Below are positions 33,558 to 39,923 of a stretch of DNA of 48,437 nt, in pieces. The translations under genes were made by a program, and so were the position numbers. Under the pieces are notes generated by a model, which was given only the letters and a program-made list of their open reading frames with translations, searched no databases and was not told where the DNA came from. The stretch lies in the NCBI GenBank assembly GCA_029553955.1, contig JAKPJZ010000190.1, positions 1 through 48,437 of the forward strand. Direction: 5' to 3'. Every line of letters starts with the position of its first letter. Within the stretch, counting starts at the first letter, position 1. The DNA is from Chloroflexota bacterium (GTDB lineage: Bacteria > Chloroflexota > Anaerolineae > SpSt-313).

Positions 33558-34466
33558 ATGCCCACGCTGGCCCAAAAGCGCGCCAATGTCGCCGGTGCCT
33601 TCCCCGGCATCGGCGCCCCCACCGCCAGGCGCCTGGTCGCCCACTTTGGCAGCCTCGAGGCCGCCTTCGAGGCGCCCGTCGCGGCCCTGCTGCAGGTGCC
33701 GCGCCTCAAGCCCCAGATGGCGGCAGCCCTGCACAACGCCCCGCTCCAAGCGCTGCAGCACGAGCTGGAGGCGCTCGCCGCAGCAGGGCTGCCCACCCTC
33801 ACCAGCGACGATGCCGCCTACCCGGCCAACCTGCGCCACCTGGCCGACGCTCCGCCCCTGCTCTTCCTGCGCGGCACCCTGCAGCCCGCCGACGCCGCCG
33901 CCGTCGCCATCGTCGGCAGCCGCCGCCCCTCCCCACCCGGCGCCGCCCTCGCCACCATCCTCGCCCGCGAGCTGGCGGCACGTGGCCTCGTCGTCGTCAG
34001 CGGGCTCGCCCTCGGCCTCGACGCCGCCGCCCACCGCGGCGCCCTCGAGGCCCCCGGCGGCCGCACCCTCGCCGTCCCCGGCTCGGGCCTGCGCGCGCTG
34101 CATCCCCGCGCCAACCTCGCACTCGCCCAGGATATCGCCGCCCGCGGCGCCCTGCTCTCCGAGCTGCACCCCGGCGCCCCGGTCACCGCCGCCGGCCTCA
34201 TGGCACGCGACCGCATCGTCAGCGGCCTCAGCCGCGCCCTCATCGTCATCGAGGCCCGCCAGCCCTCCGGCAGTCTCGGCACGGCGGCCAAGGCCAACCG
34301 CCAACGCCGCCCCGTGTTCGCCGTGCCCGGCAGCCCCGGCTGCGACGCCCTCATCGCCGCCGGCGCCATCGCGCTGCAGCCTGAGCAGGCCCATCTCGAC
34401 ACCCTCGCCGCCCACATCCGCGGCCACGCCCCCGGCGAGGCGCCGCAGCAGCTCGGGCTCTGGTAG
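33558..34466 (+). CDS. dprA: DprA/Smf-like DNA-processing protein
   Basis: DprA loads RecA on incoming single-stranded DNA in natural transformation. The product from ATG 33558 is 302 residues: an N-terminal HhH region (PGIGAPTARRLVAHFGSLEAA) and the Rossmann-type core AVAIVGSRRPSPPGAAL, LVVVSGLALGLDAAAHRGAL, GRTLAVPGSGL and MARDRIVSGLSRALIVIEA. It ends with RRPVFAVPGSPGCDALIAAGA. The winged-helix tail found in many DprA proteins is absent. The start is uncertain: ATG 33480 is also in frame and overlaps the preceding remnant. It lacks a clear binding site, so loss of its own 5' end in the same rearrangement is possible. Confidence 0.78.
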   Translation: MPTLAQKRANVAGAFPGIGAPTARRLVAHFGSLEAAFEAPVAALLQVPRLKPQMAAALHNAPLQALQHELEALAAAGLPTLTSDDAAYPANLRHLADAPPLLFLRGTLQPADAAAVAIVGSRRPSPPGAALATILARELAARGLVVVSGLALGLDAAAHRGALEAPGGRTLAVPGSGLRALHPRANLALAQDIAARGALLSELHPGAPVTAAGLMARDRIVSGLSRALIVIEARQPSGSLGTAAKANRQRRPVFAVPGSPGCDALIAAGAIALQPEQAHLDTLAAHIRGHAPGEAPQQLGLW

Positions 34467-34536
34467 CGCAGCGCCAGGCACCATGCCCGCCGCCGCAATC
34501 CCCATCCCCCCGCTGGGGGTCCGCCCGCGAGGCAAC

Positions 34537-34572
34537 AAAAAAACCCGGAGGCGCGCGGCGCGCCATCCGGGT
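34537..34572 (-). terminator. Intrinsic terminator of the tRNA-Gln cluster
   Basis: On the minus strand a GC-rich hairpin (ACCCGG ... CCGGGT, 34572-34543) is followed by seven T. It is 12 bases after the 3' end of tRNA-Gln(TTG). Confidence 0.85.
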
Positions 34573-34584
34573 CCATACAGGCCA

Positions 34585-34658
34585 TGGCTGGGGGAGGAGG
34601 ATTCGAACCTCCGTTCGCGGATCCAAAGTCCGATGTCCTGCCGCTAGACGATCCCCCA
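34585..34658 (-). tRNA. tRNA-Gln(TTG)
   Basis: 74 bases with CCA encoded. Acceptor TGGGGGA/TCCCCCA, anticodon stem CGGA/TCCG with loop CTTTGGA (anticodon TTG, reads CAA), T loop TTCGAAT. It is the last of three tRNA-Gln units read on the minus strand. Confidence 0.96.
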
Positions 34659-34667
34659 CTGTCAAGG

Positions 34668-34849
34668 CTGGGAAACGTGGCTTCGAACCACGGCCGGCTG
34701 ATCCAGAGTCAGCCGTCCTACCGCTAGAACATCGGTCAAATACTCGTATAGACGACGCAGCCTGGCCCCTTGTGGGCGTCGCAGGGCGATGATTCGGCCC
34801 TCTGGGGCCTTCGCAGGAACACTTGACCGATGCTCTAGACGATCTCCCA
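34668..34849 (-). pseudogene. tRNA-Gln(CTG) copy split by a 106-bp element
   Basis: Bases 34849-34835 carry the 5' acceptor strand and first D-arm bases (TGGGAGATCGTCTAG) and 34728-34668 carry the rest: D-arm, anticodon loop CTCTGGA (CTG), T loop TTCGAAG and TTTCCCA. The insertion at 34729-34834 splits the D-arm. The two halves pair in the acceptor stem (one G-T pair), so the gene was probably functional before insertion. Confidence 0.9.
34729..34834. mobile_element. MITE-like insertion in tRNA-Gln with CTAGA target duplication
   Basis: 106 bp with terminal inverted repeats ACATCGGTCAA / TTGACCGATGCT, flanked on the plus strand by CTAGA at 34724-34728 and 34835-34839. The inside includes the GACGCCCACAAGGGG module (reverse, 34752-34790). 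A partial copy is at 14158-14260. No coding capacity. Confidence 0.88.
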
Positions 34850-34854
34850 CTATG

Positions 34855-34882
34855 AAAAGAGTCTTCCTCGCCGGGAAGACTC
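34855..34882 (-). terminator. Terminator between intact and split tRNA-Gln genes
   Basis: Minus-strand hairpin GAGTCTTCC / GGAAGACTC followed by TTTT. It comes right after the intact tRNA-Gln(CTG), so downstream tRNA-Gln(TTG) may depend on read-through. Confidence 0.8.
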
Positions 34883-34886
34883 AAGG

Positions 34887-34957
34887 CTGGGGGACGTGGA
34901 TTCGAACCACGGTCGGCTGATCCAGAGTCAGCTGTCCTACCGCTGGACGATCCCCCA
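34887..34957 (-). tRNA. tRNA-Gln(CTG)
   Basis: Cloverleaf TGGGGGA/TCCCCCA, D-arm TCCAGCGGTAGGA, anticodon stem GCTGA/TCAGC with loop CTCTGGA (CTG, reads CAG), T loop TTCGAAT. The discriminator is G; the terminal CCA is not encoded (CCT follows). Confidence 0.96.
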
Positions 34958-34968
34958 GCGACGTCGCT

Positions 34969-34997
34969 AGTATAGCACATGTTTCGGGGTTTGGCAA
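34969..34997 (-). promoter_or_regulatory. tRNA-Gln promoter
   Basis: Minus strand TTGCCA (34997-34992), 17-base spacer, TATACT (34974-34969) with upstream TGC. The tRNA begins 12 bases after the -10. Confidence 0.75.
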
Positions 34998-35033
34998 ACG
35001 CGAGATGCGGCTGGGAGTATCCCAGAACCGTGG

Positions 35034-35212
35034 GGAGCTCTTGAACCACAAAGGCAACGAAGGGCTTTGCATGGCCCCTATGCACCCTTCGTGCCCTTCG
35101 TGGTGATCGGCCCCAGTCGCCACCAGGAGCATGCCTTGAACGCAGCAAAGGGCACAAGGAGCTTCAGGATATCCCTTCCGCCCTTTGTGCCCTTCGTGGC
35201 TCAAGAGTCGCA
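35034..35212. repeat. CCACAAAGG...CCTTCGTGG repeats
   Basis: Two tandem inverted units (35034-35107 and about 35140-35212) of the same class as 32528-32624. The outer ends CTCTTGAACCACAAAGG and TTCGTGGCTCAAGAG also match each other. No gene in 34998-35246. Confidence 0.75.
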
Positions 35213-35246
35213 GACCCTCGCGGCAGCGGCCGCTACCGGCACAGTC

Positions 35247-36113
35247 TTACCACACCTGCGCGCTGTTCTGGCTCACGGCCTGCCAGAAGGCGTCGAGGCT
35301 CACGGTAACAAAGATGTCGCCGTGATAGTCGGAGGCCGGAGGAGCGGTGTCGACATAGCTGACCCACTCCTTGCCGCTGGCGTCCTTCCAGTAGCCGTTG
35401 ACGGCCACGATGTGGCCCACGTCATAGCCGTTCCAGCCCGGCATGGTCGCCGTCTGCATGCCCGTGATCAGGGGCACGCCGTTCTGGCGGATGTCCCAGT
35501 CAAGCATCCAGCGGAACTCGTCCTTCGACGCGGCCTGGCCGTAGGTGTAGTACTTGACCTCGCGGCCGGCCAGCTTGCTCAGGTGCTCGTTCACCGCCGG
35601 CGTGATGTCCTTGATCCACGCGCCGCTGTCGGGGTCCAGGTTGATCGCCTCGCCGACCTTATCGATGTCGCCCTTGGCATAGTTGGCGTCAAAGTGCGAG
35701 ACCAGCACCATGGTGGCCCCGGCACCACAATAATTGCGGTGTGCATAGTCGTTGGGCTCCACGTACGGCTGCACGTAGGCGATGCCCGCCGAGGCGTCGG
35801 ATGCGGGCTTGTTCTTCAGGCCCGCCACCGACGGCTGCTTGCCGTCGATCGCGGCGCCCGGCAGCGCGCCACCCATGGTCTTGATGCCGGCCAGTTGCTC
35901 GCGGGCCGCCATCTTGGCCATCGTCTGCGCGCGCAGCGTGTCCGAAAGCTTCTCGGGCATGCCCGCCGGTGCCTGCGATTGGCCCGCGCCCTTGACCGGT
36001 GTCGCCGGCTGCGCGGGCGGCGTGTCGGCCTTGGCCACGCCCAGCGGCAGCAGGACCGAATTCACTGCAATGGCGCTTGCCAGCGCGAACGCCTTCAAGT
36101 GCCGTCTGTTCAT
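35247..36113 (-). CDS. Secreted C39-like cysteine peptidase family protein
   Basis: The 288-residue exported protein has a signal peptide (MNRRHLKAFALASAIAVN..., cleavage near AKA-DT, residue 29) and a Pro/Ala linker. A papain-like C39_2-type domain follows: NYCGAGATMVLVSHF with Cys129, GYDVGHIVAVNGY with His234 and YVDTAPPASDYHG with Asp255 complete the catalytic triad. Substrate unknown; wall or secreted peptide is plausible. ATG 36113 has GGAGG 12 bases upstream. Its promoter and a leader terminator are at 36160-36258. It may be co-controlled with the amidase gene, whose promoter has the same TTGACATA start. Confidence 0.82.
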   Translation of the reverse strand: MNRRHLKAFALASAIAVNSVLLPLGVAKADTPPAQPATPVKGAGQSQAPAGMPEKLSDTLRAQTMAKMAAREQLAGIKTMGGALPGAAIDGKQPSVAGLKNKPASDASAGIAYVQPYVEPNDYAHRNYCGAGATMVLVSHFDANYAKGDIDKVGEAINLDPDSGAWIKDITPAVNEHLSKLAGREVKYYTYGQAASKDEFRWMLDWDIRQNGVPLITGMQTATMPGWNGYDVGHIVAVNGYWKDASGKEWVSYVDTAPPASDYHGDIFVTVSLDAFWQAVSQNSAQVW

Positions 36114-36159
36114 GATAAACAAGTACCTCCAAAACGGGCCGGATGCTCGGCCCGGCAAT

Positions 36160-36224
36160 AAAAAAGGCCGCTCCAGCTCGTGCGACGGACCCGGAGCGGC
36201 GACGGTCGGCAGCGACCGTGATGG
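36160..36224 (-). promoter_or_regulatory. Leader attenuator of the C39-like gene
   Basis: Between promoter and gene, minus strand: hairpin ACGGTCG/CGACCGT (36219-36202) at the very 5' end, then an intrinsic terminator with stem GCCGCTCC/GGAGCGGC (36200-36167) and TTTTTT (36165-36160). The start codon is about 45 bases further on. No known riboswitch fold was recognised. Confidence 0.7.
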
Positions 36225-36229
36225 CCCAG

Positions 36230-36258
36230 ATGATACCACCGCATGACCGTTATGTCAA
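36230..36258 (-). promoter_or_regulatory. Promoter of the C39-like gene
   Basis: Minus strand TTGACA (36258-36253), 17-base spacer, TATCAT (36235-36230), extended by TGG. Transcription should start near 36223. Confidence 0.8.
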
Positions 36259-36509
36259 ACGCCGCCCCACAGCGAAGCAGAGTATAGCGCCTGTTGGGGT
36301 TTATGTCCATGGTAGGCTGGCACTATGCACCGTCGACACAGTATTAACCCAACTGTAACCTTAGGGCGCGACAATTCGCTGCGTATTTTGCAATATATGG
36401 GTAGGCAGCAAAGACGCATCGCCGGGCCGCCCACGTGCGGCGGCAGGGCCGCCGGCTGCACGTGCCGCGCGCACCCTGACTACGCCGGCGACCAAGAGTG
36501 GAGGACGTC

Positions 36510-37187
36510 ATGGAACTCGAGGCCCTCGCCAGCATCGGCCGTCTCTCCGATCGCATCTACGCCATCCTCAAAGGCAAGATCCTCCAAGGCTCGCTTCCCC
36601 CAGACGAGCACCTGCCGCTGGAGCAGATCGCACGCAACCTCGGCGTGAGCACCACGCCCGTGCGCGACGCGCTCAACCTGCTCGCCGCCGATGGCCTGGT
36701 GGAGTGGATCCCCAGGCGTGGCGCCTTTGTCACCAAACTCTCCCTGCAGACAGTCGAAGAGGTCTTCCAGATCCGCGAGTTCCTCGAGTGCGCGGCGATC
36801 GAGCTGCCACCAGCCAGAGAGCCGCAGGTGGTGGCCGAAATGCAGCGCCTGGTCGAGCAGATGGTGGCCGCGCTTGCCCGCCCAGCGGACGATGACGTCG
36901 CGGGCTATGGCGCACTGGAGCTGCGCTTCCACACCATGCCTGTGGCAAGCCTCGGCAATGCCAGGCTGATGGCGTTCTACGCCAGCCTGGCCAGCCTCAT
37001 GACCATCAGCTTCGTGCTGTACCATTTCCCGGAGCCTCGGCGATCGCAGGCGATCGAGGAGCACCGCCCCATCGTCGCCGCCCTGCGCCGCGGCGACGGC
37101 CACGGCGCGCGCGAGGCGCTCTGCCACCATCTGCGCAACTCGAGAGAAGCGCTCGCCGAGCGCGTCAGCCAGGCCACGACCCCCTAG
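36510..37187 (+). CDS. GntR-family regulator, FadR/FCD subfamily
   Basis: The 225-residue repressor-type protein has an N-terminal winged helix (residues 8-75: LSDRIYAILKGKILQGSLPP, the recognition helix in VSTTPVRDALNLLAADGLVE, and the wing PRRGAFV) and an all-helical FCD domain for an acid or sugar-acid ligand. LRFHTMPVASLGNARL and EEHRPIVAALRRGDGHGAREA supply the expected metal-binding histidines. ATG 36510 follows GGAGG by 6 bases; a GTG at 36498 is an alternative. Targets are not evident; it neighbours the amidase and C39-like genes. Confidence 0.88.
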   Translation: MELEALASIGRLSDRIYAILKGKILQGSLPPDEHLPLEQIARNLGVSTTPVRDALNLLAADGLVEWIPRRGAFVTKLSLQTVEEVFQIREFLECAAIELPPAREPQVVAEMQRLVEQMVAALARPADDDVAGYGALELRFHTMPVASLGNARLMAFYASLASLMTISFVLYHFPEPRRSQAIEEHRPIVAALRRGDGHGAREALCHHLRNSREALAERVSQATTP

Positions 37188-37358
37188 CAGGCTGCCAGAC
37201 AGCCAACTCGCTGCCCTCAGCCTCCTGGCAACAGCCGGACACGACGCTCCGCTGGCACCCGGCCCTGGTCCATGGCCGCGGTGCCGGCGGGTTGATTCGC
37301 CCCGCGGGGCCAATAAACCCGCAAAAACCCCGTTCTGTGCGTACTGTATGGGCGCTAT

Positions 37359-37387
37359 TTGACATAGGCGGGCCGGTTATGTACACT
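37359..37387 (+). promoter_or_regulatory. Amidase promoter
   Basis: TTGACA (37359-37364), 17-base spacer, TACACT (37382-37387). It predicts a 140-base leader, GC-rich and strongly structured, before ATG 37536. Bases 37188-37358 hold no gene, only a GCCGCGG...CCCGCGGGG hairpin-rich stretch. Confidence 0.65.
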
Positions 37388-37535
37388 ATCGGCAACTGAC
37401 CGAGAGCAAATCCCGGCCCGACCCCCCGCAGCCACCAGCGGCGCGCGGGGCGCCCGGACCGTCAACCGGCCACCGCGAGCGGGGCCGGCCGGCGCACACC
37501 ATGGGTTTCGGGCCTTGTGAGGTATACAAGGACTT

Positions 37536-38315
37536 ATGAATAGCTTGAAGCGTTTCCTCGTCGTCGCCACCATGTCGGCCGGCCTGCTCACGCAGGCGGC
37601 CATCGTGCCGACGACGATCATGAAGCCCGTTATGGCCGCGGCGCCGGCCACCACACAGGCGGCCGCGCAGGCGCCGCAGACCAAGGGCAAGCTGATCTTC
37701 ATCGACCCGGGCCACGGCTCGAGCGACGTCGGCGCCGTGCACGAGACCAACGGCAAGGTCGACCTCACCGAGCGCGACGTCAACCTTGACGTTGCCAACC
37801 GCCTGGCGCGCATGCTCCGTGAGGCCGGTTACGACGTGCAGATGTCGCGTGACGATGCCAGCGCGCTCGTCCCCGGCCAGGAGGCCGCCGACCTGCAGGC
37901 ACGCGTGGACAAGGCCAACAAGGCCAACGCGGACCTGCTGATCTCGGTGCACAACAACGGCCTCGACAACAAGGCGACACGCGGCACCGAGGTCTGGTAC
38001 TGCAGTGACCGCCCGTTCGACGCGCGGAATGAGACGCTGGCCAAGGCCACGCAAAAGGCGCTCGTCAGCAACCTGCGCGAGGCCGGCTACAACACGCTGG
38101 ACCGCGGCATCAAGGACGACAAGATCATGGGCCACTTTGCCGTGAACGGCCCTAACCTGGCGCGGCCAAGCAAGATGCCAAGCATCACCGGCGAGCCGCT
38201 GTTCATCACCAACGACCAGGACGCGGCCCAGCTCGCCAAGCCCGAGATCCGCGAGGCCATCGCCCGCGGCTACTTCCAGGGCATCCAGGAGTTCTACAGC
38301 AACGCCAAGTCGTAA
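37536..38315 (+). CDS. N-acetylmuramoyl-L-alanine amidase (Amidase_3)
   Basis: Zinc hydrolase cleaving the MurNAc-L-Ala bond of peptidoglycan outside the cell. The 259-residue product has a signal peptide (MNSLKRFLVVATMSAGLLTQ..., about 33 residues), a short Ala/Thr/Gln linker and the catalytic domain: LIFIDPGHGSSDVGA (His60), LTERDVNLDVANRLARML (Glu79), DLLISVHNNG (His139) and ITGEPLFITNDQDAAQL (catalytic Glu). All ligands are present. A strong intrinsic terminator follows. Confidence 0.93.
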   Translation: MNSLKRFLVVATMSAGLLTQAAIVPTTIMKPVMAAAPATTQAAAQAPQTKGKLIFIDPGHGSSDVGAVHETNGKVDLTERDVNLDVANRLARMLREAGYDVQMSRDDASALVPGQEAADLQARVDKANKANADLLISVHNNGLDNKATRGTEVWYCSDRPFDARNETLAKATQKALVSNLREAGYNTLDRGIKDDKIMGHFAVNGPNLARPSKMPSITGEPLFITNDQDAAQLAKPEIREAIARGYFQGIQEFYSNAKS

Positions 38316-38327
38316 GGCCACAGCGCA

Positions 38328-38365
38328 AGGCCCGCAGCCACCTCATAGTGGCTGCGGGCCTTTTT
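38328..38365 (+). terminator. Intrinsic terminator after the amidase
   Basis: Perfect stem AAGGCCCGCAGCCAC with complement, loop CTCATA, followed by TTTTT. Directly downstream is a solo CCCTCACCCCCG arm (38384-38427). Confidence 0.95.
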
Positions 38366-38442
38366 GATTCCGCGGCCACTCATCTCCCCGCTCCCACCGC
38401 AGTGGGAGAGGGACGGGGGTGAGGGCCTCCCCGCCGCGCGCC

Positions 38443-39432
38443 CTATGATACCCTCGGCCCCAACAGATAGCTGCGCCAGACGCGGAAGCCCAACGGGCCA
38501 TAGAAATCGAGGAGCTCGGTCCAGTCGATGACGGCATGGTGGGCGCCGTGGCGGCGCAGGCCCTCCAGCGCCAGGGTCAGCAGAGCCAGCCCCAGGCCGC
38601 GGCCGCGCCACGCTTCGGCCAGGCCGATCGGCCCCAGCCCGCCCTCGGCGATGCCCAGCGCCGGCGCCCAATGGACGCTGGGACCGAGCACCGGCGAGTC
38701 GCCACTGTAGGTCTGCGCCAGCCCGGCGATCGCGCCATCCACCCACAGCAGGTATATCTCGCCCGCAGACGCGCCCAGCGCGTGGTGGCGGCGCCGGTCG
38801 CGCGGCCAGGGGCCAGGAAAGCTGCGCTCGAGAAAGGCCACGGCCGCCGGCCATTCGGCCTCGGCGCAAGGCCGCACCTGTGCGCCGGCCGCGGCCAGGG
38901 CCGCGTCGACCCGCGGCGGGTGCGGCATGGCGTCGAGGTCGCCGATAAGGTCGTGCACGGTGTGGAAGAGCGCGTACCCACGGCCCTCCAGAAAGCGGCG
39001 GCCCCCGGCCAGCTCGGTACACACGCCGGGAAAGAGCATCGCCGGCCCGCCGCCGGCCCAGACGGCCGTCACCCCCCGGTCTGCCAGAGCGCGCTCGGCC
39101 GCGCCGGCGAGCGCCGTGCCCACGCCCCGGCGCTGCCGCCTGGGGTCAACCGCCAGCGCTTCGAGCCAGCCCTGGGCCTCGCCGTAGGGCGCGCGGGGCG
39201 GCCAGGTGCGAGCCAGGCAGAAGCCGGCCGGTTCGCCGTCGACCCAGGCGACGAGCGCATCGCCCGGCTCCAGGTCGGGGTCGCCCAGCGCGGCCTGGTG
39301 CAGCAGCCGCCGGCGCAGCGGAAAGAGCTCGCCCATGGCGCGGTTCCACAGGGCGACGACCGCAGGCTCGTCGGCCACAGTCAGCGGCCTGATTTCGCAT
39401 GCCGGCGCGGCGGTTCGGCCAGTACCCATCAT
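38443..39432 (-). CDS. Tandem-domain GNAT acetyltransferase
   Basis: The 329-residue protein contains two GNAT domains. The first shows LEALAVDPRRQRRGVGTALAGAAE (motif A), the second GLGPIGLAEAWRGRGLGLALL and a C-terminal LLDFYGPLGFRVWRSYLL. Two-domain GNATs of this kind often act on antibiotics, spermidine or mycothiol-like precursors; the substrate here is unknown. ATG 39432 follows GGAGGAGGAG by 3-4 bases. Confidence 0.85.
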   Translation of the reverse strand: MMGTGRTAAPACEIRPLTVADEPAVVALWNRAMGELFPLRRRLLHQAALGDPDLEPGDALVAWVDGEPAGFCLARTWPPRAPYGEAQGWLEALAVDPRRQRRGVGTALAGAAERALADRGVTAVWAGGGPAMLFPGVCTELAGGRRFLEGRGYALFHTVHDLIGDLDAMPHPPRVDAALAAAGAQVRPCAEAEWPAAVAFLERSFPGPWPRDRRRHHALGASAGEIYLLWVDGAIAGLAQTYSGDSPVLGPSVHWAPALGIAEGGLGPIGLAEAWRGRGLGLALLTLALEGLRRHGAHHAVIDWTELLDFYGPLGFRVWRSYLLGPRVS

Positions 39433-39473
39433 CGTCTCCTCCTCCAACGCGCGCTCGTAGTGCGCGAGACTGG

Positions 39474-39798
39474 ACCTGTCACACCGATCTCCATGGCGGG
39501 CAGGCAATTGGCAAAAACTCCGTCAGGGGCTTGCCCATGCCGCGGCTGGCCCCCCCTACCGTTCCCCCGTCGCGGGGGAATTGGGTCGCCCGACCACACC
39601 CTGTGCGGCCAAGAAGTGGCAAGCGAGCGATGCTGTGCGGGCAAAGACAGCCCAATTCCCCCGCGACGGGGGACGGGTAGCGAGGGGCCCCACCCTGCAG
39701 CAGGAGAAACCGTCTGTCAGCCGCGGCGCGAGCTGGACCGAGTTTTTGCCAGAAAGCAGGCGCTGGCCACCTGCCATGGAAGTTGTTGTGTCAGGTGT
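39474..39798. repeat. Foldback element (copy 4) with nested foldback 39556-39680
   Basis: It is copy 2 (25339-25662) in reverse complement: outer arms and nested arms match in that orientation. The 65-base core of the nested part matches copy 2 in direct orientation instead, so the core is inverted between copies. Ends at GTGTCAGGTGTCT, 40 bases before the next promoter. Confidence 0.9.
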
Positions 39799-39838
39799 CT
39801 CCTCGACACCGCCAGGTCCACTCACTACGAACACGTTG

Positions 39839-39866
39839 TTGACGCTGTGCGGCGCTCGTCTATAAT
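39839..39866 (+). promoter_or_regulatory. Promoter of the GH5-like gene
   Basis: TTGACG (39839-39844), 16-base spacer, TATAAT (39861-39866). Start codon at 39924. Confidence 0.8.
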
Positions 39867-39923
39867 ACATAAAACCTACGCCTTCCGGCCTCTGCCGGGC
39901 CCTTCTTGACGATCGGAGAGACC

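Noticed and set aside
32607..34466. A continuous 619-codon RecQ-DprA fusion
   Set aside because: The middle 60 codons are low-complexity in this frame while another frame encodes a coherent protein end with its own stop, so the open frame is accidental.
34668..34849. A tRNA intron
   Set aside because: The break is in the D-arm, not the anticodon loop. There is a target-site duplication and inverted ends, and no group I core fits in 106 bases.
37394..37535. A c-di-AMP or c-di-GMP riboswitch in the amidase leader
   Set aside because: Such elements often precede wall hydrolase genes, but the conserved core sequences of these aptamers are not visible and no terminator lies in this leader.
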